A stretch of DNA of 64,000 bases from CAKRJP01 sp963597615 (lineage in GTDB: Bacteria; Bacillota; Clostridia; Lachnospirales; Lachnospiraceae), in contig CAVBQS010000050.1 in assembly GCA_963597615.1 (NCBI GenBank), forward strand, positions 1 to 64,000, in the 5' to 3' direction. Numbering within the stretch: position 1 is the stretch's first letter; every line of letters begins with the position of its first letter. The notes under the pieces were generated by a model. It saw only the letters and a program-made list of their open reading frames with translations. It did no database searches and was not told the DNA's origin. Shown here piece by piece: positions 43,840 through 52,828 of this stretch. Position numbers and translations under genes: made by a program.

Positions 43840-45618
43840 ATGTATTATTCTGATGAAATTATTGAAGAAGTACGTTCAAGAAACGATATTGTAGATGTAA
43901 TATCGGGATACGTATCATTGAAAAAGAAGGGAAGCTCTTATTTTGGACTCTGTCCATTTCACAGTGAGAAATCCCCTTCTTTTTCTGTTAGCAGACAGAG
44001 GCAGATGTATTACTGTTTTGGCTGTGGAGCAGGGGGTAGTGTATTTACCTTTTTAATGGAATATGAAAATTTCACCTTTCAGGAGGCGATTAAATATCTA
44101 GCGGAACGGGCAGGTGTGGAACTTCCGGAGGATACGGGTTATTCTAAGGAGGCCAAGGAGTGGGCAGATGCCAAGGCCAAGCTTTTGGAGATTAACAAAA
44201 TAGCAGCCCAGTTTTTTTATGTGCAACTTCGAAGGCCCCAGGGAAAGACGGCTATGGACTATCTTGCTGGAAGAAGATTAAGTGCCGAGACTATGAAGAA
44301 TTTTGGTCTTGGATATGCTGGCAAGTACGGCAATGACCTTTACCGGTACTTGAAGGAGAAGGGCTATACCGATGAAGTGCTGAAAACTTCAGGTCTGATT
44401 GGCTATGACGAAAAACAAGGAGCCTTTGATAAGTTCTGGAATCGCGTCATTTTTCCTATTATGGATATGAACAGCAGAGTTATAGGATTTGGTGGGCGTG
44501 TCATGGGAGAGGGAAAACCTAAGTATTTAAATTCTCCGGAGACTCTGATTTTTGACAAGAGCAGAAATTTGTATGGTCTACATATTGCCAGACGGACCAA
44601 GAAGTCATATTTTCTTCTCTGTGAAGGTTATATGGATGTGATTTCTCTTCATCAGGCAGGTTTTACCAATGCTGTGGCATCCTTAGGAACCGCTTTTACT
44701 TCTGGCCATGCCAATTTGATCAAGCGATATGTGAAGGAAGTTTATCTGACCTATGATAGTGATGAGGCAGGAACCAAGGCAGCCATTCGTGCATTTCCAA
44801 TCTTAAGAGAAGTAGGAATTACAGCGAAGGTTATTCGCATGGAGCCCTACAAAGATCCCGATGAATTTATTAAGAATCTGGGGGCAGAAGCCTTTGAAGA
44901 GAGGATTAAAGAAGCTCAGAACGGATTTATGTTTGGCCTTAAGATGCTGGAGAAGAATTATGATCTCCATACGCCTGAGGGAAAGACAGGATTCATGCGG
45001 GAGACTGCAAGAAGAATTGGAACCACATTTTCTGAAGAGATGGAACGAAATTTCTATATAGAAGCTGTGGCAGAGGAATATCAGGTAGGTATTTCGGAAT
45101 TAAAACAGTTAGTGGCAAAGATGGCTATTGAAACAGGAGGAGCAAAACCTGTGGAAAGGCCAAGAAACTCAAAGGATAAAAAAAATAAAAGGGAAGAGGG
45201 AATTTTAATTTCCCAAAAACTTTTGCTTACATGGTTGATTTCTGATGAGAATTTATTTAAACAAATTGAAAAGTATATAACTCCCGAAGATTTTACCGGG
45301 GATTTATATAAAACGGTGGCAACTCTTCTCTATAAACAGTATGCTGAGGGACAAGTACAGCCAGCACAGATTATAGATCATTTCATAGATGAAGAGGAAC
45401 ACCGGCAAGTGGCGGCCCTATTCCATACCAGTATTCAGGATTTGAATACTAAGGAAGAGGAAAAAGCCCTAGAGGAGACCATTCTTCGCATTAAGAGACA
45501 CAGTATTGAGGAAGCCACAAGAAAGCTTGAACCTACGGATATGGCTGGGCTTCAGAACTTGATGAAGGCGAAGAAAGACCTGCAGGAACTGAAAGACCTG
45601 CAAATTTCCGTAAGTTAG
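43840..45618 (+). CDS. dnaG: DNA primase
   Basis: Synthesises RNA primers at the replication fork. From the ATG at 43840 it is 592 residues. The zinc finger has Cys38, His41, Cys59 and Cys62 (CPFH and CFGC); the TOPRIM catalytic domain shows CEGYMDVISLHQAGF and YDSDEAGTKAA; the C-terminal helicase-binding region is present. The frame opens at a TTG at 43831 only two bases after GTGAGGAG, so ATG at 43840 (11-base gap) is more plausible. It precedes rpoD by 35 bases. No clear promoter was found in the gap behind the HAD gene. Confidence 0.96.
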   Translation: MYYSDEIIEEVRSRNDIVDVISGYVSLKKKGSSYFGLCPFHSEKSPSFSVSRQRQMYYCFGCGAGGSVFTFLMEYENFTFQEAIKYLAERAGVELPEDTGYSKEAKEWADAKAKLLEINKIAAQFFYVQLRRPQGKTAMDYLAGRRLSAETMKNFGLGYAGKYGNDLYRYLKEKGYTDEVLKTSGLIGYDEKQGAFDKFWNRVIFPIMDMNSRVIGFGGRVMGEGKPKYLNSPETLIFDKSRNLYGLHIARRTKKSYFLLCEGYMDVISLHQAGFTNAVASLGTAFTSGHANLIKRYVKEVYLTYDSDEAGTKAAIRAFPILREVGITAKVIRMEPYKDPDEFIKNLGAEAFEERIKEAQNGFMFGLKMLEKNYDLHTPEGKTGFMRETARRIGTTFSEEMERNFYIEAVAEEYQVGISELKQLVAKMAIETGGAKPVERPRNSKDKKNKREEGILISQKLLLTWLISDENLFKQIEKYITPEDFTGDLYKTVATLLYKQYAEGQVQPAQIIDHFIDEEEHRQVAALFHTSIQDLNTKEEEKALEETILRIKRHSIEEATRKLEPTDMAGLQNLMKAKKDLQELKDLQISVS

Positions 45619-45653
45619 GAAATACACATTTACACGGGAGGACAGACAGTATA

Positions 45654-46778
45654 ATGGAAGAAAATGCTGTAAAATTTTTGGAGAAGTTAAAAGAGCTTGT
45701 AGCTCTGGGAAAGAAGAAGAAGAGTATTCTTGAGATTCAGGAGATTAATGATTTCTTCTCTGATATGGAATTAGATTCCGATCAGATGGAGAAGATTTTC
45801 GAGTATCTTGAGGCAAATAATATCGATGTTCTTCGTATTGAGTCTCAGACAGAGATGGTGGATGATGATCTTGATGTGGATGAAGCTACTCTTTCTGAAG
45901 AAGATGATGTAGATATGGAGAAATTGGATCTTACAGTGCCAGATGGTATCAGTATCGAGGATCCAGTGCGTATGTATTTGAAAGAAATTGGTAAGGTGCC
46001 CCTTCTTACTGCTGAGGAGGAAGTAGAACTTGCCAAGCGTATGGCAGAGGGAGATGAGGAGGCCAAAAAGCGTCTGGCAGAGGCCAACCTTAGACTGGTA
46101 GTCAGCATTGCCAAGAGGTATGTAGGCCGTGGAATGCTTTTCCTAGATCTTATTCAGGAAGGTAACTTAGGTCTTATTAAGGCTGTAGAAAAATTCGATT
46201 ACAGCAAGGGATTTAAGTTTAGTACCTATGCAACTTGGTGGATTCGTCAGGCTATTACCAGAGCCATTGCAGACCAGGCTAGAACCATTCGTATTCCGGT
46301 GCATATGGTGGAGACCATTAACAAATTGATTCGTGTTTCCAGACAGTTATTACAGGAATTAGGAAGAGAACCCACCCCAGAGGAGATTGCCAAGGAAATG
46401 GATATGCCGGTGGAGCGAGTTCGGGATATCTTAAAGATTTCCCAGGAGCCTGTTTCTCTTGAAACACCGATTGGTGAAGAGGAGGACAGTCATTTGGGAG
46501 ACTTTATCCAAGATGACAATGTTCCGGTTCCGGCAGAAGCAGCTGCCCAGACTTTATTAAAAGAACAGCTTGACGAGGTTCTTGATACTCTTACAGAGAG
46601 AGAACAAAAGGTTCTTCGTCTTAGATTTGGTATGAACGATGGCCGTGCCAGAACCTTAGAAGAGGTTGGTAAGGAATTCGACGTTACAAGAGAGCGTATT
46701 CGTCAGATTGAGGCGAAAGCTCTTAGAAAGTTACGTCATCCCAGCCGCAGCAGAAAACTTAGAGATTATTTAGATTAG
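45654..46778 (+). CDS. rpoD: Primary sigma factor (sigma A)
   Basis: Housekeeping sigma factor, 374 residues, the short Firmicute type without the large spacer. Region 1.2 begins DPVRMYLKEIG; regions 2.3-2.4 are FKFSTYATWWIRQAITRAIA, which melts and reads the -10; regions 4.1-4.2 end with TLEEVGKEFDVTRERIRQIE, which reads the -35. The acidic N-terminal 100 residues form region 1.1. GGGAGG precedes the ATG by 12 bases. It forms a run with dnaG, trmK and the Nif3-like gene. The promoters proposed elsewhere in this window match its expected specificity. Confidence 0.97.
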   Translation: MEENAVKFLEKLKELVALGKKKKSILEIQEINDFFSDMELDSDQMEKIFEYLEANNIDVLRIESQTEMVDDDLDVDEATLSEEDDVDMEKLDLTVPDGISIEDPVRMYLKEIGKVPLLTAEEEVELAKRMAEGDEEAKKRLAEANLRLVVSIAKRYVGRGMLFLDLIQEGNLGLIKAVEKFDYSKGFKFSTYATWWIRQAITRAIADQARTIRIPVHMVETINKLIRVSRQLLQELGREPTPEEIAKEMDMPVERVRDILKISQEPVSLETPIGEEEDSHLGDFIQDDNVPVPAEAAAQTLLKEQLDEVLDTLTEREQKVLRLRFGMNDGRARTLEEVGKEFDVTRERIRQIEAKALRKLRHPSRSRKLRDYLD

Positions 46779-46791
46779 AAATGAGGCGCCT

Positions 46792-47502
46792 ATGGAACTA
46801 TCAAAGAGGCTACAAAAAGTAGCAGATCTTGTGACAGAGGGCGCCTCTGTTGCAGATATAGGAACAGATCACGCTTATATTCCTATTTATCTTGTGAAAA
46901 ATCATAAGATCAGTAAGGCTATAGCCTTAGATGTAAATAGGGGGCCTTTGGAGAGGGCGAAAGAGCACATTAAGGCAGAAGGCTTAGAGGAACTGATCGA
47001 CACTAGGCTGTCGGATGGCATGGAAGCCCTAAAACCCTACGAGGTTCAGGAGATTATTACAGCCGGAATGGGTGGAGGATTAGTTATTAAGATTCTTACA
47101 GATTATCCTCAGGTAACAGAATCTTTAAATTATGGAGTTTTACAACCCCAGTCAGAAATTCATAGGGTTCGCAGGTTCCTTAATAATCAAGGATACCGAA
47201 TTCTTGCAGAGGATTTTGTAGAGGAAGATGGAAAATACTATCCTATGATGAAGGTGGACTTTAGAGCCAATGCTTCTGAGGAGTATAGCCCCTGCCAATA
47301 CTATTTTGGGAAACGTCTTTTGGAAGAAAAAAACCCGGTTCTTCTTAAGTATTTACACAGAGAAAAGAAAATTAAAGAAGAAATTCTTGGCAAATTAAAT
47401 GATCAAATGAGAGAAAAGCCCCAGGAGAGAATTAGTGATCGAATAAAAGAAATTAGAGAAGAGCTTAAGATGATTGAGGAGGCTTTAAGGGCCTTCCATT
47501 AG
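46792..47502 (+). CDS. trmK: tRNA (adenine-22-N1)-methyltransferase
   Basis: Methylates N1 of A22 in tRNA. A 236-residue class I methyltransferase with motif I VADIGTDHAYIPIYLV and ITAGMGGGLVIKIL, both family hallmarks, and a C-terminal coiled-coil-like extension (IKEEILGKLNDQMREK). Begins 13 bases after rpoD, and is usually followed by the Nif3-like gene in Firmicutes, as here. Confidence 0.93.
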   Translation: MELSKRLQKVADLVTEGASVADIGTDHAYIPIYLVKNHKISKAIALDVNRGPLERAKEHIKAEGLEELIDTRLSDGMEALKPYEVQEIITAGMGGGLVIKILTDYPQVTESLNYGVLQPQSEIHRVRRFLNNQGYRILAEDFVEEDGKYYPMMKVDFRANASEEYSPCQYYFGKRLLEEKNPVLLKYLHREKKIKEEILGKLNDQMREKPQERISDRIKEIREELKMIEEALRAFH

Positions 47503-47533
47503 CCTATGTTTTGCAAAAAGGAGGAGATTAAAG

Positions 47534-48319
47534 ATGCTCTGTAAAGATATTATGCATATTCTAGAAGAAATCTTTCCTACAGAATATGCCTTAGATTGGG
47601 ACAATGTGGGCCTTTTGGTTGGAAGAGACCAAAAGGAAGTGAAAAAAATCTATATTGCTCTTGATGCTACGGAGGAAGTTATTCAAACTACTATTAAAGA
47701 GCAGGCAGATATGCTTATTACCCATCATCCAATGATTTTTAACGGCATTAAGCGAGTGACAGGAGAGAATCTTGTGGGACGTAAGGTCCTTGATCTGGCA
47801 TTAAATGACATTTCCTATTATGCCATGCATACTAATTACGATGTAAAGGGAATGGCAGATCTTGCCATGGAAAAAATGGGAGTTTATTCGGGGGAAGTCT
47901 TAGATGTAACTGCTGTAGAGGAAGATGGAAGGGAAGAAGGTGTGGGCCGTGTATGGAATCTTCCTGAAAATACCACCCTTTCAAACTGCTGCCAGTTTGT
48001 AAAAGAGGCCTTTGGTTTAGATGCTGTCAGACTTTTTGGAGACCCTGAAGCTATGGTACACCGTTTGGCAATCTGTCCAGGGGCAGGAAAAAGCGATATA
48101 GACCTTGCAGTGAAAAAAGGAGCAGATGTCTATGTTACAGGGGATATTGGACATCATGATGGTCTGGATGCCTTAGAAGAGGGGCTGGCAATTATAGACG
48201 CCGGCCACTATGGGGTGGAACATATTTTCATAGAAGATATTAAGACCTTTTTGGAGGATAATTTGCAAGATGTGGAAGTTATAGCGGCTCCCATAGAGCA
48301 TCCCTTTGTAACAATCTAA
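47534..48319 (+). CDS. Nif3-like dinuclear metal center protein
   Basis: A 261-residue member of the Nif3/YqfO (DUF34) family, which forms a hexameric toroid with a dinuclear metal site. TEYALDWDNVGLLVG, ITHHPMIFNGIKRV with the metal-binding His pair, and a later VTGDIGHHDGLDALEEGL and DAGHYGVE carry the ligands. It has been connected to GTP cyclohydrolase-like activity and metal homeostasis in other organisms, but the role is unsettled. AAGGAGG precedes the ATG. It follows trmK by 31 bases. Confidence 0.93.
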   Translation: MLCKDIMHILEEIFPTEYALDWDNVGLLVGRDQKEVKKIYIALDATEEVIQTTIKEQADMLITHHPMIFNGIKRVTGENLVGRKVLDLALNDISYYAMHTNYDVKGMADLAMEKMGVYSGEVLDVTAVEEDGREEGVGRVWNLPENTTLSNCCQFVKEAFGLDAVRLFGDPEAMVHRLAICPGAGKSDIDLAVKKGADVYVTGDIGHHDGLDALEEGLAIIDAGHYGVEHIFIEDIKTFLEDNLQDVEVIAAPIEHPFVTI

Positions 48320-48365
48320 AGATAAGGATAATCATTGAAAGAGGAAGAAGAAAGAAGGTGCTTGA

Positions 48366-50030
48366 ATGGGAAAAATGTTTCAAGTAATGGTAGAAGGGGA
48401 AGTAAAAAGCTACCCGGAAGCTACCAAATACCGGGAGATTGCAGAAGACTTTCAGGATAAATATGATCAAGATATTTTACTGGTTCAAGTAAATGGGAAA
48501 CTTCGGGAACTTCATCACCAGATAGAAACAGAAGGCCAGATAACATTTGTAACAGCAAAAGATAGTGCGGGATATATGACCTATTCTAGAAGCTTAAGCC
48601 TTTTAATGATCAAGGCGGTATATGATATTCTGGGAAAAGAAAGTGGAAATCAGCTGCGAATTCATTATCATTTAAGCAATGGATTGTACTGCACCATACC
48701 TGGGATAAGTAAGGTAACAGAGGAACTTTTAGCTCAGATTAAAAATCGCATGCTGCAGCTGATAGAAAGGGACCTTCCTATTAACAAGGACTCTTGGAAT
48801 ACAGATCAGGCAATTGCAAAATTTCACCAGTGGGGCATGTATGACAAGGAAAAGCTGTTGGGCTATCGAAGAGTTTCCAGTGTCAATATGTATAACATCG
48901 AGGATTTTTCGGATTATTTTTATGGCTACATGGTTCCGAGTACTGGTTATCTGAAGGTTTTTGACTTATCTGCCTATGAGGAAGGCTTTGTGCTGGTGCT
49001 TCCTTCACAGAAAAATCCTAAGGAATTGGCGAATTTTATTCCTCGAGATAAGCTATTTAAGGTTTTAAAGGAATCCTCAGACTGGGGCTATCTTCAGGGT
49101 ATTGGAACTGTGGGAGACCTTAATGATATGGTGACTTCTGGAGGGGCCCAGGAAGTAGCTTTGGTCCAGGAAGCTATGCAGGAGAAAAAGATCGCAGAAA
49201 TTGCAACAGAGATTGCGGAAAATCCCCAAATTAAGTTTGTATTGATTGCAGGGCCTTCTTCTTCTGGAAAGACAACCTTTTCCCACAGATTATCCATTCA
49301 GCTTCGGGCCAATGGTCTTCATCCCCATCCTATTGCGGTAGATAATTATTTTAAGGAACGAGAAGAGACTCCTAAGGATGAAAATGGAGAATATAATTTC
49401 GAGTGCCTGGAAGCTGTAGATGTGGATTTGTTTAATAAGCAGATGCAGGAACTTTTGGAGGGAAAGGAAATTGTAATTCCTAGCTTTAATTTTAAAATCG
49501 GAAAAAAGGAATATACAGGCAAGCCAAAGAAACTGGGGGCAGAGGATATTTTAGTCATCGAGGGAATCCATTGCCTGAATCCTGAGCTTACCAAGGCCTT
49601 GTCTAATGAGAATAAATTTAAAATTTATATCAGCGCCCTTACTCAGATTAATATTGATGAACATAATCGGATTCCAACTACAGATGGTAGGCTGATTCGT
49701 AGAATTGTGCGGGATGCCAGAACCAGGGGAACTTCTGCAGAACATACCATTCATATGTGGCCTTCTGTTCGGAAGGGGGAGGAAGAGTACATTTTCCCTT
49801 ATCAGGAGGAAGCGGATGTTATGTTTAATTCTGCATTAATCTATGAGCTGGCAGTGCTAAAGCCTTACGTGGAGGCAGATCTTTTTGGGATAGATAAGAC
49901 TAGTTCGGAATATGCGGAGGCCAAACGTCTTCTGAAATTCTTGGATTACTTTGTTGGAATTGGCAGTGAAAATGTTCCCTCTAATTCTCTTCTTAGAGAA
50001 TTTATTGGAGGAGGATGTTTTAACGTCTAA
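48366..50030 (+). CDS. Nucleoside kinase with TGS-like N-terminus (Udk-related)
   Basis: A 554-residue protein joining a threonyl-tRNA-synthetase-like TGS domain (about 1-65) and second synthetase-like region (about 70-250) to a uridine-kinase-type P-loop domain (about 285-500) with Walker A GPSSSGKT at 296-303. This architecture is a known Firmicutes and Thermotoga type usually annotated as nucleoside kinase; its true substrate is uncertain, and the synthetase-like half has no catalytic role that I can see. GAAGGTG precedes the ATG. It closes the rpoD-side gene run and ends at a bidirectional terminator. Confidence 0.9.
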   Translation: MGKMFQVMVEGEVKSYPEATKYREIAEDFQDKYDQDILLVQVNGKLRELHHQIETEGQITFVTAKDSAGYMTYSRSLSLLMIKAVYDILGKESGNQLRIHYHLSNGLYCTIPGISKVTEELLAQIKNRMLQLIERDLPINKDSWNTDQAIAKFHQWGMYDKEKLLGYRRVSSVNMYNIEDFSDYFYGYMVPSTGYLKVFDLSAYEEGFVLVLPSQKNPKELANFIPRDKLFKVLKESSDWGYLQGIGTVGDLNDMVTSGGAQEVALVQEAMQEKKIAEIATEIAENPQIKFVLIAGPSSSGKTTFSHRLSIQLRANGLHPHPIAVDNYFKEREETPKDENGEYNFECLEAVDVDLFNKQMQELLEGKEIVIPSFNFKIGKKEYTGKPKKLGAEDILVIEGIHCLNPELTKALSNENKFKIYISALTQINIDEHNRIPTTDGRLIRRIVRDARTRGTSAEHTIHMWPSVRKGEEEYIFPYQEEADVMFNSALIYELAVLKPYVEADLFGIDKTSSEYAEAKRLLKFLDYFVGIGSENVPSNSLLREFIGGGCFNV

Positions 50031-50054
50031 AAAGTTTCTATAAATTTTGAAAAT

Positions 50055-50104
50055 AAAAAGTCTTGGTTAGAAGAGTGAATTTCATTCTAACCAAGGCTTT
50101 TTTT
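50055..50104 (+). terminator. Bidirectional terminator between nucleoside kinase and pot operon
   Basis: CTTGGTTAGAA (50062-50072) pairs with TTCTAACCAAG (50085-50095) over a 12-base loop, extended outward by A/T arms to about 18 pairs with T-runs on both strands. It ends both convergent transcripts and touches the potCD stop codon. Confidence 0.9.
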
Positions 50105-52001
50105 ATTTTGATTTTACTTCTCTCCAAAGTTCATTATAAATTTCATCAAATTTTGTTCCAAGATATTTGAAGGTTTCACAGTTTCCCAGCTTGCTGGCAT
50201 CAGGGAAAGCTACTTGACTGTCCCGATAAACTGGGTCTAGAAGGGCGATTCCTTCTTTGTTTGGAATAGAATAAGTAATATATTCAAAATTCATTTTGGC
50301 TATGTCTGGGCGACATAAGAAGTTTATAAATGCTTCTGCATTTTCTTTGTTTTTTGCATTTTTGGGAATTACCATAGAGTCAATCCAAATATTAGATCCT
50401 TCTTTTGGGATTACATATTCCAAATCAGGATTTTCTTCCTGGCAGACTAAGGCCTCTCCTGAATAGATAACACCTATGGCAGCCTCATTTCCAATCATCT
50501 TGTCTCGAACCTGATCTACCACATAAGCCTGTACCAGAGGTTTTTGCTCAATTAATAAATTTTTGGCTTCTTCCAACTCATCTAAATCTGTGGAATTTAA
50601 GGAGTAACCCAAGTATTTTAAAGTGATACCGAACGCATCCCTTACACTATCCTGCATGAGAATGTTGTCTTTGTATTTCTCATCCCACAAAACATTCCAA
50701 CTATCTATAGGTTCATCCACCATGGTTTTGTTATACAAAATACCGACGGTTCCCCAAAGATAAGGAATAGAATACTTATTCTCAGGATCAAACTCCTTAG
50801 ATTTTTCTAAGTAAGTTTCGTCAATATTCTTTAGATTAGGAACATTGTCGAAATTAATCTCTGCTAAAAGATCGTTCTGGATCATGCGCTGAACAATATA
50901 ATCCGATGGAAATACCAGATCGTATGCAATAGCACCGGACTGGATTTTAGGATACATAATTTCGTTGGTTTCATATTCCTCATAAATTACGTCAATGCCA
51001 GTTTCTTCTTCGAACATGGTAATAATATCTGGATCAATATATTCTCCCCAGTTATATACAATTACCTGTTCGCTGCCAGAATTGGTAATGGTTCGGAATC
51101 CGTAAAAAACGCCCCCACCTATAATGGTCAACACAATAAAGGCAGGAATTACTTTATTCATAATCAGCCTTTGGAATTTGTGAGATTTTGGAGCCTTGTT
51201 TGAATTTGCTTGTGTTTTGGTTGAAGCTTTTGTCTGTGCTTCATCTGGATTGTGGTTGATTAAAAGCAAGAGCAGCATTACAGTCAAAAACATTAAGGTA
51301 GACAGAGCGTACATAGAAGGATTAATTCCCTTACGAACCTCGCTGTAAATTTTAGTAGACAGGGTGTCTACCCCAGGTCCCTTTGTAAAATGAGTAATAA
51401 TAAAATCATCTAAGGACATGGTAAAGGCCAACAAAAAACCAGAGGAAATTCCAGGTAAAATATCCGGAAATACCACTTTGTAAAAGGCGTAGACGGGTGA
51501 GGCTCCCAAATCCATGGCGGCCTCGTAGGCGCTTTTGTTGGTCTGCTTTAGTTTTGGTATGACGCTTAAGATTACATAGGGAATATTAAAGGTAATATGA
51601 GCAATCAATACCGTGGCAAATCCTAGGGAAAAACGACAGGCTACAAAAAGAAGCATCAAGGAAATCCCTGTTACGATGTCTGCATTTAACATAGGAATAT
51701 TAGTAATTCCCATAAGACTTGTGCGAAGTTTCTTGTTTAATGCCTGCATACCGATGGCTGCCGCAGTTCCTAAAATTGTGGCGATCAAAGCGGATAAAAG
51801 GGCTATGATCAAGGTGGTATAAAGGGCCTTCATAATGTCATTGTTTTGAAATAATTCTTTATACCATTTTAAGGAAAAACCACCCCATTTGGCACGGGAT
51901 TTGGAACTGTTAAAGGAAAGAACCATTAAAGTGACAATGGGAGAGTAGAGTAATGTAAATATTAGGATTAAATAAAAACGTTGAATGGCTTTTTTGATCA
52001 A
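50103..52001 (-). CDS. Polyamine ABC transporter permease-substrate-binding fusion (PotC-PotD)
   Basis: One 632-residue polypeptide that joins two transporter parts. Residues 1-250 are a PotC-like permease with several membrane helices and the ATPase-contact motif EAAMDLGASPVYAFYKVVFP at 160-179. A polar linker (251-279) and an extra membrane helix (about 284-300) lead to an extracellular PotD-like domain from about 311 (VIVYNWGEYIDPDIITMFEE). The binding protein is thus tethered and needs no lipid anchor. It overlaps potB by 4 bases (ATGA). Spermidine or putrescine is the expected substrate by homology. Such fusions occur in other Firmicutes, so this is unlikely to be an artefact. Confidence 0.93.
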   Translation of the reverse strand: MIKKAIQRFYLILIFTLLYSPIVTLMVLSFNSSKSRAKWGGFSLKWYKELFQNNDIMKALYTTLIIALLSALIATILGTAAAIGMQALNKKLRTSLMGITNIPMLNADIVTGISLMLLFVACRFSLGFATVLIAHITFNIPYVILSVIPKLKQTNKSAYEAAMDLGASPVYAFYKVVFPDILPGISSGFLLAFTMSLDDFIITHFTKGPGVDTLSTKIYSEVRKGINPSMYALSTLMFLTVMLLLLLINHNPDEAQTKASTKTQANSNKAPKSHKFQRLIMNKVIPAFIVLTIIGGGVFYGFRTITNSGSEQVIVYNWGEYIDPDIITMFEEETGIDVIYEEYETNEIMYPKIQSGAIAYDLVFPSDYIVQRMIQNDLLAEINFDNVPNLKNIDETYLEKSKEFDPENKYSIPYLWGTVGILYNKTMVDEPIDSWNVLWDEKYKDNILMQDSVRDAFGITLKYLGYSLNSTDLDELEEAKNLLIEQKPLVQAYVVDQVRDKMIGNEAAIGVIYSGEALVCQEENPDLEYVIPKEGSNIWIDSMVIPKNAKNKENAEAFINFLCRPDIAKMNFEYITYSIPNKEGIALLDPVYRDSQVAFPDASKLGNCETFKYLGTKFDEIYNELWREVKSK

Positions 52002-52828
52002 AATGCAGTTCCCTCCCCGTCTTTATCGTATTTGGCAATCAGTGCCATGCTGAAAATAATAAATATCATAAGTACTAGAGAAAGACCGCTGCCGGTGTGC
52101 CAGCTGCTGCCTTGCTTAAATTCCTGCTCGATTACATTTCCAATCAGAAGAATCTTACTTCCGCCTAAAAGTTCAGAGATAACAAAGGTGGTCAAGGCCG
52201 GTACAAATACCATAGTAACCCCGCTGATAATCCCCGGAAGGCTTAGGGGCAAAATGACAGAGAAAAAGGTCTGCACATTGTTAGCTCCTAAATCGTAGGC
52301 TGCATTAATAATATTTTTGTCCATTTTGGAAAGAACATTATAAAGGGGCAGTACCATAAAGGGGAGAAAATCGTAGACCATTCCTAAAATAATAGCATAG
52401 GGGGTATTGATAATCTCCAAATTTGGCAAATGCAAAAAATGAAGCAGCATATTAATAACACCATTTTTTTCTAATAAATTTTGCCATGCAATAATTCGAA
52501 GCAAAGAATTCATCCACATAGGAAGAATAAATACCAGTACAATAAAACTAGACTGGTTTACAGCCAAAGTGGTCAAAATCATTGCCAGAGGATAGGCTAA
52601 AAGCAGGCAGAGTAGGGTGCTGATAAAAGCAAGGAGCAAGGCCAGTCCCAAGGCCTTTAGATTTTCCTGAGTGGTAATCTTAGCTAGATTTAGTAAAGTA
52701 AAATGTCCTTGGTCATTAGTAAGGCCGTAGTAAATAATCATAATCAATGGAATGATAATAAAAGCAGCAGACCAAAAAAGATAGGGACCGGTCATCATTT
52801 GCTGTAAAAGGCGAGACTTATTCTTCAA
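51998..52828 (-). CDS. potB: Polyamine ABC transporter permease
   Basis: A 276-residue inner-membrane permease with about six helices and the conserved cytoplasmic motif AAYDLGANNVQTFFSVILPL near residue 180. It pairs with the PotC half of the downstream fusion. It overlaps potA by 11 bases and potCD by 4, so the three are translationally coupled. Confidence 0.93.
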   Translation of the reverse strand: MKNKSRLLQQMMTGPYLFWSAAFIIIPLIMIIYYGLTNDQGHFTLLNLAKITTQENLKALGLALLLAFISTLLCLLLAYPLAMILTTLAVNQSSFIVLVFILPMWMNSLLRIIAWQNLLEKNGVINMLLHFLHLPNLEIINTPYAIILGMVYDFLPFMVLPLYNVLSKMDKNIINAAYDLGANNVQTFFSVILPLSLPGIISGVTMVFVPALTTFVISELLGGSKILLIGNVIEQEFKQGSSWHTGSGLSLVLMIFIIFSMALIAKYDKDGEGTAF

